Shown: in pieces, positions 32,656 through 40,339 of the stretch
How the letters are laid out: every line of letters begins with the position of its first letter
How positions within the stretch are numbered: position 1 is the first letter of the stretch
Assembly (NCBI RefSeq): GCF_900099805.1
Contig: NZ_FNDR01000012.1
Location: forward strand, 62,001-126,000
Source: Variovorax sp. OV700
GTDB taxonomy: Bacteria; Pseudomonadota; Gammaproteobacteria; Burkholderiales; Burkholderiaceae_C
Length of the DNA: 64,000 nucleotides
Direction: 5' to 3'
The notes under the pieces: model-generated
Told to the model about the DNA's origin: nothing
Database searches by the model: none
What the model saw: only the letters and a program-made list of their open reading frames with translations
Translations under genes and position numbers: made by a program

Positions 32656-32747
32656 CACCGAGGAACCGGCTTTGCCGGGCCTCTGGTGTTGCCCCCGGTA
32701 GGGGGTTGGCGTAGCGACACGAAGTGCGCGAAGACTGGGGGCGAGCC
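32656..32747. repeat. ~92-bp hairpin-rich intergenic repeat, copy B
   Basis: The counterpart of 26683-26775, in the same orientation with about a dozen differences, mainly in the middle. The CCGGC-TTT-GCCGG hairpin, the C5/G5 pair and the CGACACGAAGTGCGCG block are kept. It lies immediately beyond the cysteine synthase stop (32751) in a 152-bp gap between two minus-strand genes. Confidence 0.85.
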
Positions 32748-32750
32748 AGA

Positions 32751-33668
32751 TTACGGCAGGAAGCCTTCGACCGAGAGGTAGCGCTCGCCGGTGTCGTAGT
32801 TGAAGCCCAGCACCACTGCGTCGGGCGGCAGCGTGGGCAGCTTCTGCGCGATGGCCGTGAGCGTGGCGCCAGAGGAGATGCCGACCAGCATGCCTTCCTC
32901 GACCGCGCAGCGGCGGGCCATTTCGCGCGCCGGTTCGGCGTCGACCTGCAGCACGCCGTCCAGCAGCGAGGTGTCGAGGTTCTTCGGGATGAAGCCCGCG
33001 CCAATGCCCTGGATCGGGTGCGGCGAGGGCGCGCCGCCGGAGATCACCGGCGAGGCCACCGGCTCCACCGCAAACACCTGCAGCTTCGGCCATTTCTTCT
33101 TGAGCACCTTGGCCACGCCGGTGATGTGGCCGCCGGTGCCCACGCCCGTGATCAGCACGTCGATGCCGTCCGGAAAATCGGCCGCGATCTCCTCGGCCGT
33201 GGTGCGCATGTGCACGTCGACGTTGGCCGGGTTGTTGAACTGCTGCGGCATCCACGCGCCCGGCGTGCCGGCCACGATTTCTTCGGCGCGGGCAATGGAG
33301 GCCTTCATCCCGCCGGCGCGCGGCGTCAGGTCGAAGGTGGCGCCATACGAGAGCATGAGGCGGCGGCGCTCCATCGACATGCTGTCGGGCATCACCAGGA
33401 TCAGCTTGTAGCCCTTGACCGCCGCAACCATTGCCAGACCGATGCCCGTGTTGCCCGAGGTGGGCTCGACGATGGTGCCGCCGGGCTTCAGCGCGCCCGA
33501 TCTTTCGGCGTCTTCGACCATCGACAGCGCGATGCGGTCCTTGATGGAGCCGCCCGGATTGGCGCGCTCGGACTTGATCCACACCTGCTGCTTCGCATTT
33601 CCAAAGAGGCGGTTGATGCGAATGTGCGGCGTGTTGCCGATGGTCTGGAGGATGTTCTGGGCTTTCAC
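32751..33668 (-). CDS. cysK: Cysteine synthase A-type O-acetylserine sulfhydrylase
   Basis: A 305-residue PLP enzyme that makes cysteine from O-acetylserine and sulphide. The PLP lysine lies in NPGGSIKDRIA, the acetylserine loop is EPTSGNTGIG, and the phosphate-binding segment is GVGTGGHITG. The C-terminal ISSGAT and DTGERYLSVEGF are CysK-like. The GTG start at 33668 has AAGGAGAT at good spacing. The MPDSMSMERRRLM loop also fits CysK better than CysM, but the two are not always separable by eye. It is divergent from rnpB. Confidence 0.92.
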   Translation of the reverse strand: MKAQNILQTIGNTPHIRINRLFGNAKQQVWIKSERANPGGSIKDRIALSMVEDAERSGALKPGGTIVEPTSGNTGIGLAMVAAVKGYKLILVMPDSMSMERRRLMLSYGATFDLTPRAGGMKASIARAEEIVAGTPGAWMPQQFNNPANVDVHMRTTAEEIAADFPDGIDVLITGVGTGGHITGVAKVLKKKWPKLQVFAVEPVASPVISGGAPSPHPIQGIGAGFIPKNLDTSLLDGVLQVDAEPAREMARRCAVEEGMLVGISSGATLTAIAQKLPTLPPDAVVLGFNYDTGERYLSVEGFLP

Positions 33669-33770
33669 TGGATCTCCTTGGGCTTTGTTGGGGTCGGGGC
33701 AAGTCGGTCGAGGTGCCATTGTGGAACGGGCCGCCAGCGGATGCGAGGGGATCAGGCGATAATTGCGCCC

Positions 33771-34120
33771 GTGAAGCACGCCAGACCGCCGCTGGTGCAA
33801 GCCCGAAAGGGGTGACGCCGCAAGGCGCCGCGTCGAAAGACCGCACTGGAGGAACGTCCGGACTGCACAGGACAGCGCAGGAGTTAACGACTCTCCACCG
33901 TGAGGTGAGGATCAGAGCAACAGAGACGAGCCGATTAAGTTCGGGTGAAACGGGCAATCTCTGCGCGCAGCAACACCAAGTAGGCCAGTATCGAGGTGGT
34001 TCCGCTGAGCTGGCGGGTAGGTGGCATCGAGCCGTTTGGCGACAAGCGGCCCAGAGTAATGGCGGTCACGTTGGGGGCAACCTCAACGCACAGAATCCGG
34101 CTTATCGGCGGGCTTCACAC
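33771..34120 (+). ncRNA. rnpB: RNase P RNA, bacterial class A
   Basis: The catalytic RNA of ribonuclease P, which matures tRNA 5' ends. The 5' GTGAAGC and 3' GGCTTCAC pair to close helix P1. The conserved GAGGAACGTCCGGACTGCAC block begins near 33848. The GTGAAACGGGCAA segment near 33946 and the 3' ACAGAATCCGGCTTAT element near 34090 are all in order. A T-run directly after P1 (34121-34126) can end transcription. A GATAAT -10-like hexamer lies at 33758-33763, with no good -35. An open reading frame crossing this region is not coding. Ends are set by the P1 pairing and may be off by a few bases. Confidence 0.95.
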
Positions 34121-34158
34121 TTTTTTCTTTCCCTGGCGGCACCGGGCCGCCAGCGGGC

Positions 34159-34713
34159 TCAGCGCGTGAACAGCCAGCCGCCCCTGGGTTGGCGCGTCAG
34201 CTCATGGCGCCTGACGGAGCGCTCCTCGCCGTCGTCGCCCACGTACACCACGTCGAAGCGCAGCAGCTTCGGCGACACCATCTTCCAGTTCTGAATCCGC
34301 TTGACGGTCACGCAGGCCGTCTTGTCGTGGTACTGCATTTCCGCCATGGGGCCGCCCTGGAAGCTGCCGCTGTCGAACAGCCGGCCCGGCGCCGCGAAGG
34401 GGTTGAGCACGGCGCCGTTGCGCGCGGTGATGCAGCCTTCGGTGCGCACGAATGATTCGATCGTTGGCGCCGCGCTGCGCACGATCCTGGCCACGGCCGG
34501 GATCGGCGGATTGGTGGCGATCTCCTCGCGGATGCGTTCCACCTGCTCCTCGGTGATCGGCGCGAGCCCGCTGGGCGACACCACCGGCGGCGGCGCCGCG
34601 GGCGGTGGCTGCATGGATGCGGGCAGCAGCGGTGCCAGGTAACTGCAACCCGCCAGCGCCAGGGTAACGGTGCACGCGAGTGCTGCTGCGGTCCTGCGTC
34701 CTCGGAACTTCAT
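34159..34713 (-). CDS. Lipoprotein, function unknown
   Basis: A 184-residue predicted lipoprotein. The signal peptide ends in the lipobox LAGC with Cys23, followed by a Pro-rich linker (residues ~30-50). The mature domain has SFVRTEGCITARNGAVLNPFAAPG and a C-terminal beta-rich part (MVSPKLLRFDVVYVGDDGEERSVRRHELTRQ). The two Cys residues in EGCITAR and KTACVTVKR may form a disulphide. It converges on rnpB and lies 46 bp after the pseudouridine-synthase-like gene. No family was recognised. Confidence 0.8.
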   Translation of the reverse strand: MKFRGRRTAAALACTVTLALAGCSYLAPLLPASMQPPPAAPPPVVSPSGLAPITEEQVERIREEIATNPPIPAVARIVRSAAPTIESFVRTEGCITARNGAVLNPFAAPGRLFDSGSFQGGPMAEMQYHDKTACVTVKRIQNWKMVSPKLLRFDVVYVGDDGEERSVRRHELTRQPRGGWLFTR

Positions 34714-34759
34714 GGCTTTTTGCCTCCTTGTCGTCAATAGCCTCTTTGTTGTTCTCTTG

Positions 34760-35470
34760 TCAGAAGCGTTCGTGCGGCGATAGATAGCGCCACTGCCCGG
34801 GCTCCAGCCCCGCCAGCGGCACACGGCCGATGCGGATGCGCCGCATCGCGAGGATGCGCAGGCCCGCTTCGTCGCACAGGTGCGCGATCTGCCCGGGCCG
34901 CGCACCCTTGAGCGCAAAGCGCAGGCCGGTCTGGTCGTCGGCCTGGCGGCCGATGCTCACGCGCGCGGGTGAGCGCTCGAAGCGCACCATCTGCTCGGGG
35001 CTGACCGTGCCCGCCACGTCGACCATGACTTCGTGTTCGATAACGCCCGCGTCTTCATGCAGCTTGCGCTCGATGCGCCAGTCTTGCGTGTAAACGACGA
35101 GTCCGCTGGCGCCGGTTTCCAGAGGCGTCATGCAGTTCTGGCCCTTGGCGTGCGCCGGCAAGAAGCGCATGCCCGCGCGTTCGGGCTCGTGATGGTTGGC
35201 GGCCACCAGCAGCCGGTGCGCGGTTTCGGTCGGCATGCCGGCCGGCTTGTGCAGCAGCAGGGTGACGGGCAGCACCGGCTCGGGTTTGGCGCCGGGTTCG
35301 ATCTCGACCTTCTGATGGTCTTGCACGCGCGACTGCGGCAGCAGCGCCGGCACGCCGTCGACGCGCACCGCGCCGTTCTCGATGAGCAGTTCGGCCTCGC
35401 GCCGCGAGCAGCCGGCGAGGGCGGCCACGCGCTTGGCAAGTCGAATGCCTTCTTCGTTAGGGCCGTTCAT
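34760..35470 (-). CDS. RsuA/RluF-type pseudouridine synthase-like protein with altered catalytic motif
   Basis: A 236-residue protein with an N-terminal S4 RNA-binding domain (RLAKRVAALAGCSRREAELLIENGAVRVDGV, residues 10-40) and a pseudouridine-synthase fold (LLHKPAGMPTET, residues 72-83). The family's catalytic aspartate sits in a G-R-L-D-x-x-T-S-G-L motif. Here the matching stretch is TPLETGASGL, with Glu118 in place of Asp (codon GAA, read directly) and the preceding Gly-Arg also lost. The C-terminal RILAMRRIRIGRVPLAGLEPGQWRYL is family-like. It may be an inactive RNA-binding relative or use Glu. Its start overlaps the stop of the Nudix/MBL gene (ATGA). Confidence 0.85.
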   Translation of the reverse strand: MNGPNEEGIRLAKRVAALAGCSRREAELLIENGAVRVDGVPALLPQSRVQDHQKVEIEPGAKPEPVLPVTLLLHKPAGMPTETAHRLLVAANHHEPERAGMRFLPAHAKGQNCMTPLETGASGLVVYTQDWRIERKLHEDAGVIEHEVMVDVAGTVSPEQMVRFERSPARVSIGRQADDQTGLRFALKGARPGQIAHLCDEAGLRILAMRRIRIGRVPLAGLEPGQWRYLSPHERF

Positions 35471-37143
35471 GGGATGGAAGCCAGTTGCCGAATGCGCGCG
35501 ACGTGCGCCGCCAGCGAGCGGGCCGCCACCGGCCACATGCGCTGGGGCACGTCGTCGTAGGCAAGGGCCAGCCAGTCTTCGGGCGTGCCGTCGGGGAGTT
35601 TCTTCATGGCGGATGCAATCTTGGCTTCGCGTTTCAGGCGATGCGCTTTCAGCTGGGCGATGGCGGCGCGGGCGCTGCCGATCACGTAGCCGTGGGCGGG
35701 GAGGATGAATTCGATGCCGCCCGCTTCGCAGGCCGCGTCGAGTTTGTCCAGCGAATCGAGGTAGGCGTTCATGTCGCCGTCGGGCGGATCGATCACCGTG
35801 GTGCTGCCGTTCAGGATGTGGTCGCCCGAGAACAGCAGCCCGTCTTCCTCCAGCGCCAGGCACAGGTGGTTGGCGGCGTGGCCCGGCGTGTGGATGGCGC
35901 GCAGCGTATGGGTGATGCCCTTGCCTTCGGCCGTGGTGCCCGAGAGCACCAGGCGCTCGCCGCCCTGCAGTTCGCGCTCGGCCGCAAAGCGGGCCGACGA
36001 GCGCGCCGTGGGCGCCGAGGACAGTCCAAGGATCGGCGGCTTCGTCTCCTTGCACAGCGCCTGCAGCGGCGCGGCGCCGGGCGAATGGTCGGCGTGCGAA
36101 TGGGTGCACACGATCATGCGGACGTCGCCCTGCGTTGCGCGCCAGAGCCGGCCGATGTGCTCGGCGTCGTTCGGGCCCGGGTCGATCACGAGGTAGCCCG
36201 TGGTCGCGTCGCCCACGATGTAACTGTTGGTGCCCGGCCCGGTCATGGCGCCGGGGTTGGGCGCCGTGAGGCGTTGCACGTTTCCGAGCAGCGGCACCGG
36301 GCGCTCGCTTTGCCAGTCGAGAGCGTGAAGCATCTGGCCATCGGGGCACACCAGTGCGAGCTCCCCAAAGGGCGAATCGCTTTCCATGTAGCGCGCTTCT
36401 TGCCCGCGCAGCAGCCCGGCGCGCGGGCAGCTGGTCCACAGCGGTTTCTCGACGCCGTCCCTCGGCGCGCAGGCTTGCAGCACCGCATCGACGTTGGCAT
36501 AGGCCGCCAGCCGCTGCAGCGTGCGCACGGTCGGAAAGATCATGAAGAAGCTGCCCGCCGCGTGGCGCGCCAACGCGTCGGCCGGCCGCACCCAGCAGGG
36601 CTCGAACTGCTCGCTCTCGTCGGCCGTGGGCGCCTGGCCCTCGGGCATGCGCGCCACCAGAAAAGGCACGTCGAAGCGCTTGGGCAGGTCGCGGTCGGTG
36701 ATCCAGTGCGCCAGGCTGAACACCTGGTCGGCCGCGAGCATCAGTTGGCGCTCTTCGCATTGCAGGGCGAACGAGATGGGCGACGTGGTGCTGCGGTCCA
36801 TCAATGCGATGTCCTCCATGCGCACGGGGCTGCCGTCGGCATGGCGCGCCAGCAGCACGCCAAGCTCCTCGAAGCCTTCGCGAATGGCCGTGATGGCCTG
36901 CGTCAGCTGGATGCCGCTTTGGGTGGGGCGATGGGCGGCGATGCGCTTGGCGGTCTCGTCGGCTTCATCGATGTGGCCGCCGGGAAATACATAGGCGCCT
37001 GGCGCAAAGCTTGCAGTGTCGGAGCGACGCGTCATCAGCACTTCGATGCCGGCTTCGGAATCGCGCAGCAGCAGCACGGTGGCTGCCGCGCGCACGGGCA
37101 CGGGCTCGCGTGCGGGGTGTAGTTGTTGGGTGGGGCGGACCAT
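35467..37143 (-). CDS. Nudix hydrolase / metallo-beta-lactamase fold fusion protein
   Basis: A 558-residue two-domain protein. Residues ~15-250 are a Nudix domain: FPGGHIDEADE followed, after an insertion, by the Nudix helix REGFEELGVLL. Residues ~290-550 are a metallo-beta-lactamase domain with the zinc motif THSHADHSPG, later ligands in HTPGHAANHLC and SGDHILNG, and the C-terminal LPAHGYVIGSARAAI typical of the LACTB2/GloB-like group. Each half resembles a complete stand-alone enzyme. It could pair hydrolysis of a CoA or nucleotide conjugate with thioester or RNA cleavage, but neither substrate can be deduced. It is translationally coupled to the downstream S4-domain gene. Confidence 0.9.
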   Translation of the reverse strand: MVRPTQQLHPAREPVPVRAAATVLLLRDSEAGIEVLMTRRSDTASFAPGAYVFPGGHIDEADETAKRIAAHRPTQSGIQLTQAITAIREGFEELGVLLARHADGSPVRMEDIALMDRSTTSPISFALQCEERQLMLAADQVFSLAHWITDRDLPKRFDVPFLVARMPEGQAPTADESEQFEPCWVRPADALARHAAGSFFMIFPTVRTLQRLAAYANVDAVLQACAPRDGVEKPLWTSCPRAGLLRGQEARYMESDSPFGELALVCPDGQMLHALDWQSERPVPLLGNVQRLTAPNPGAMTGPGTNSYIVGDATTGYLVIDPGPNDAEHIGRLWRATQGDVRMIVCTHSHADHSPGAAPLQALCKETKPPILGLSSAPTARSSARFAAERELQGGERLVLSGTTAEGKGITHTLRAIHTPGHAANHLCLALEEDGLLFSGDHILNGSTTVIDPPDGDMNAYLDSLDKLDAACEAGGIEFILPAHGYVIGSARAAIAQLKAHRLKREAKIASAMKKLPDGTPEDWLALAYDDVPQRMWPVAARSLAAHVARIRQLASIP

Positions 37144-37262
37144 GCGGCGATTATGGAGAGGTGATGCGATGCGTCTGCGCTGCGCATAAGCTCATTCCCG
37201 ATCGGGCATGAACCGCGCGCCACAATCCCGGGCTGCAACGCCCGCATCGAGGAAAGACAGTC

Positions 37263-38273
37263 ATGACCCATTCTCCCTTTTCGCATTCCTTCAAGCACAA
37301 CCTGCTCGCGGCCGGCGCCGCCCTGTGCGCAGCCTTGTCGTCCAGCGCCTTTGCACAGGCCGATTGGCCGCAGCAGCCGGTCACGCTGATCATGGGTTTT
37401 CCGGCCGGTTCGGGCGTCGACGTGGTGGCCCGCGCCATTCAGGAGCCGTTGTCCAGGCAGCTCGGAAAGCCGGTCATCATCGACTACAAGTCGGGTGCCG
37501 CCGGCAACATTGCCAGCGAGTACGTTGCGCATGCCAAGCCCGACGGCTACACGCTCTCGTTTGGCACCGCTGCCACGCACGGCAGCAACGCCGCGCTCTA
37601 CAAGAAGCTGCCGTTCGACGTGGAAGCCGACTTCGTGCCGGTGGCGCCGGTACTCGACGTTTCTAACGTTCTCACCATCAACCCGGACGTGATCAACGCG
37701 CGGACATTGAAGGAGTTCGTCGATCTCGTCAAGGCCAACCCCGGCAAGTACAACTATGCGTCTACAGGCAACGGCGCGGGCACGCACATGGCCTTTGCCG
37801 AATTCAATTCGCGCCTCGGATTGAGCATGGTGCACGTGCCCTACAAGGGCGGCCCCGAGGCCATCACGTCGGTGGTGCGCGGCGAGACCTGCTGCATCAT
37901 GAACCAGGTACAGACGGTGCTGCCGCACTACAAGGCCGGCAAGGTGCGCCTCCTGGGCGTGACTACCGCCACGCCGGTGGCCGCCGTGAAAGAGGTGCCC
38001 ACCATTGCCTCGAGCGGCCTCGCGGGCACCAAGGGTTTCGACAGCTCGATCTGGTTCGGCATCTTCGCCCCCAAGGGCACCGATGCGCACATTGTCGAAA
38101 AGCTCAACGCCGCCGTGAAGACGGTGCTCGAGCAGCCCGAGATCCGCGAGCGCTTCGAAAGCCAGGGCAACACCGTGCGCATCGAGTCGCCCGCGCAGTT
38201 CAAGAAGACCGTGCACGACAACCGCGTGAAGTGGGCCGAAGTGGCAAAGGCCGCGAACATCAGCATCGACTGA
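37263..38273 (+). CDS. Bug/TctC-family tripartite tricarboxylate binding protein
   Basis: A 336-residue periplasmic receptor with its own transcription unit. GAGGAAAG precedes the ATG. The signal peptide ends near SAFAQA, followed by the Bug opening DWPQQPVTLIMGFPAGSGVDVVARAI, then KPVIIDYKSGAAGNIASEYVA and HVPYKGGPEAITSVVRGE. It is a more divergent member than the two in the 4-8 kb operon (FPAGSG instead of FAPGG). No permease or enzyme gene is adjacent, so the ligand cannot be inferred. Confidence 0.92.
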   Translation: MTHSPFSHSFKHNLLAAGAALCAALSSSAFAQADWPQQPVTLIMGFPAGSGVDVVARAIQEPLSRQLGKPVIIDYKSGAAGNIASEYVAHAKPDGYTLSFGTAATHGSNAALYKKLPFDVEADFVPVAPVLDVSNVLTINPDVINARTLKEFVDLVKANPGKYNYASTGNGAGTHMAFAEFNSRLGLSMVHVPYKGGPEAITSVVRGETCCIMNQVQTVLPHYKAGKVRLLGVTTATPVAAVKEVPTIASSGLAGTKGFDSSIWFGIFAPKGTDAHIVEKLNAAVKTVLEQPEIRERFESQGNTVRIESPAQFKKTVHDNRVKWAEVAKAANISID

Positions 38274-38419
38274 GGGCGGGAAGTCCTGGCTGCCTGTGTC
38301 GGCGCCGGGAGAGCTGCTGGCAAGCAACAAAGTCGTTGACAGAAAGGTCTTGGGGCGGATTCCGGCCTCCAGGCCGTATGCTGGCGTCGCCGTCCCACTG
38401 GACGGCGAAAGGGCCTGAA

Positions 38420-38653
38420 TTGGACACAGACCTGAGTCTGGAATGCAACCCGAGGCTACCGGCGGGCTGGGCGTTCGAACTTCGCATGCACCGCGACGTG
38501 GCGGGCGACTTCATCGGCACCGGGCTGCTCCGGTTGCGCGGCGTGGACATGTGCTATCTCACGCTGGCCAGCCTCGACAATGAACGCGCCGAGGCCCTGC
38601 GGCGCATCAAGAGCCGCGTCGAAGCCTGGCTGGACGAATGGCATTCCCGGTAA
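38420..38653 (+). CDS. Small hypothetical protein
   Basis: A 77-residue protein, mixed alpha/beta by appearance, with GWAFELRMHRDVAGDFIGTGLLRLRGVDMCYLTLASL and a C-terminal helix RAEALRRIKSRVEAWLDEWHSR. The TTG at 38420 with GAAAGG upstream is the best-supported start; an ATG at 38378 in the same frame would add 14 residues but lacks a ribosome site. A clear terminator follows, supporting a real gene. A TTGACA at 38336-38341 might be its -35, but no matching -10 was found. Confidence 0.7.
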   Translation: MDTDLSLECNPRLPAGWAFELRMHRDVAGDFIGTGLLRLRGVDMCYLTLASLDNERAEALRRIKSRVEAWLDEWHSR

Positions 38654-38673
38654 GCCGGCACGAGCCCTGAAGA

Positions 38674-38698
38674 AACGGCCCTTTCGGGCCGTTTTTTT
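38674..38698 (+). terminator. Rho-independent terminator
   Basis: An 8-bp GC-rich stem (AACGGCCC/GGGCCGTT) with a TTTC loop, followed by a run of seven or more T on the plus strand. It ends the transcript of the small hypothetical gene. Confidence 0.9.
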
Positions 38699-38722
38699 CT
38701 TCCCCTCCTGCACCCTCGCGGC

Positions 38723-39247
38723 TCAGAGTCCGTCGCGGTCGGAGTCTCCGGGTACGGCGCGTTCCACGGTGTCGCTCACGCGCTGCCATGCGTCGCGCGT
38801 TGCGTGCTTGGCGCGCTCCCACTCCAGCGAAGAGCGCCCACGGGCCGTGCCCCAATCGCGGCTCAATTCGGGCTCGACGTCCTCGAACCTGCGATTCGGG
38901 TAGCGCGAATAGGCATCGACGCCATAGCGGTACGCCGGTGCATAGTCGTCGTAGCTCGATCCGCCCGTCACGTAGGAGCGTCCGGCGTAGTTGTCGCGCC
39001 AGTAGGCATCCTCGACGTCGGGGTCGATCTTTGCCATGCGCCGGCCGGCCAGCGCCCCGGCTGCTGCGCCAACCGCTGCGCCTACGGCAGCGCCCACGGG
39101 GCCGGTCATGCCGCCAACGGCCGCGCCTGCGGCGGCACCACCCGCCACACCACCGACCGTGCCGCCGATCACGGCTCCGGCACCCGTCGCGGCGGGATGC
39201 GAGTCTTCCTTGTCACTGGTCTTGCGGGAGTCTTTGAGATCAACCAT
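38723..39247 (-). CDS. Glycine-zipper domain protein
   Basis: A 174-residue protein starting MVDLKDSRKTSDKED, with AAGGAGAC upstream. Residues ~20-70 are a Gly/Ala-rich zipper (GAVIGGTVGGVAGGAAAGAAVGG and repeats) able to insert in or span a membrane. A charged Tyr/Asp/Arg-rich C-terminal part follows (DAYWRDNYAGRSY, ERAKHATRDAWQRVSDTVERA). There is no signal peptide. Similar small proteins are often stress- or stationary-phase-induced in beta-proteobacteria, but nothing here shows the regulation. Confidence 0.82.
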   Translation of the reverse strand: MVDLKDSRKTSDKEDSHPAATGAGAVIGGTVGGVAGGAAAGAAVGGMTGPVGAAVGAAVGAAAGALAGRRMAKIDPDVEDAYWRDNYAGRSYVTGGSSYDDYAPAYRYGVDAYSRYPNRRFEDVEPELSRDWGTARGRSSLEWERAKHATRDAWQRVSDTVERAVPGDSDRDGL

Positions 39248-39420
39248 TGAATGTCTCCTTATCACGTTGAAGGGAGAACCAAAGTTGTACCCACTGTCCT
39301 GTGGACGACAGCGCCAATGCGCTTGTCGGCATGAAGGGGGCGGGCGGTACGGCGTGACAGTGCGCACCTACAGTTGCAGGCACCGGGGCGGCGCCGGCTT
39401 GGCTTACTACACTCGCCGCA

Positions 39421-40164
39421 ATGAGCCCTTCCACTCCACTGCAGCAAGTCGTGCGGGATCGCCTCGTCTCCTGTTTCCGGAGCGGCGATGCCATGCGCAG
39501 CCGAAGCGTGAGCGACGTGGTGCTGTCGGGAACGGTCGACGTGCCCGCACCGCCCGCAAGGCTGGCGGCCGACTGGGAACGCGAGATCTCGTCGCACCTG
39601 CGCCTGGAACCCGGAGACGTCGAGGCATTGCCCTTGGCCCGGGCGCGTGCGCGCTGGCCGGACTACAAGCGCTGCGTGCAGGCGGTGGCCGATTGGACGC
39701 GCACGCTCGGCCTCGGCGAGGTGCTTGCCTCCAGCGACGTCGCCCTCATGGCCTGCCGTGGCGCGCGGTACCACCACGACGGCGCGCAATATGGCGCTGC
39801 GGCCTTCTGCAATCTCTTCTTGAGCGAGGACAAAGGGCTGGACGTGCACTTTCCCTGCACCGGCCAGCGGATTGCTCTTGCGCGGGGCACGGTGCTCGTC
39901 TTCGACACGGGCCAGCCTCATGCCGTGGTCCGGCGTGGCAGCAGCGAGTTTCGTGCAGACGACTTCGGGCCCGAACAGGACTGCAGCCAGGTGTTCCTGA
40001 CCTGGGAGCTTCCCATCGAAGACACCCACGTGGCGCGCGCGCTTCAGATCGCCTTCGATGTCGACGCGCCAAAGTCGGTGCAGTTGAATGAAGAGCAGGT
40101 GTGGGTGAACGGCGAGCAGGCCAGCGTGTGCCCGGAGTCCGGCCGGTGGTGCCGGGCCGGCTGA
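39421..40164 (+). CDS. Hypothetical protein, possible 2-oxoglutarate/Fe(II) oxygenase fold
   Basis: A 247-residue protein not assigned to a named family. The central region contains RYHHDGAQYGAAAFCNLFL, then a beta-rich stretch GLDVHFPCTGQRIALARGTVLVFDTGQPHAVVRRGSS. The spacing of HHD, a later QPH and a following Arg resembles the His-x-Asp...His plus Arg facial triad of 2-oxoglutarate-dependent dioxygenases, and the beta pattern would fit a double-stranded helix. This is an inference from motif order only. It precedes the Wsp operon on the same strand by 175 bp and is probably separate from it. Confidence 0.7.
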   Translation: MSPSTPLQQVVRDRLVSCFRSGDAMRSRSVSDVVLSGTVDVPAPPARLAADWEREISSHLRLEPGDVEALPLARARARWPDYKRCVQAVADWTRTLGLGEVLASSDVALMACRGARYHHDGAQYGAAAFCNLFLSEDKGLDVHFPCTGQRIALARGTVLVFDTGQPHAVVRRGSSEFRADDFGPEQDCSQVFLTWELPIEDTHVARALQIAFDVDAPKSVQLNEEQVWVNGEQASVCPESGRWCRAG

Positions 40165-40339
40165 GCGTATGTTCACACCGTGGTGCAGTGCCGCCGGGGC
40201 GGCAGCTGGCTGGACAGGAAGCATAAAGACTGCTGCCTAAAACCCCAGCTTGACAACGGCTTGGCCTGCGCCCACTGTCGCGCCCAGTTCCCATCTTCCG
40301 GAGTTGCCGAGCGCGACGAGTCGCCACGCCACGAACCTG

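Noticed and set aside
33713..34294. A 193-codon plus-strand open frame
   Set aside because: It coincides with the RNase P RNA, whose conserved blocks and closing helix explain the sequence.
37144..37262. Possible riboswitch upstream of the Bug receptor at 37263
   Set aside because: The leader is too short and shows no recognisable aptamer motif, only a ribosome site.
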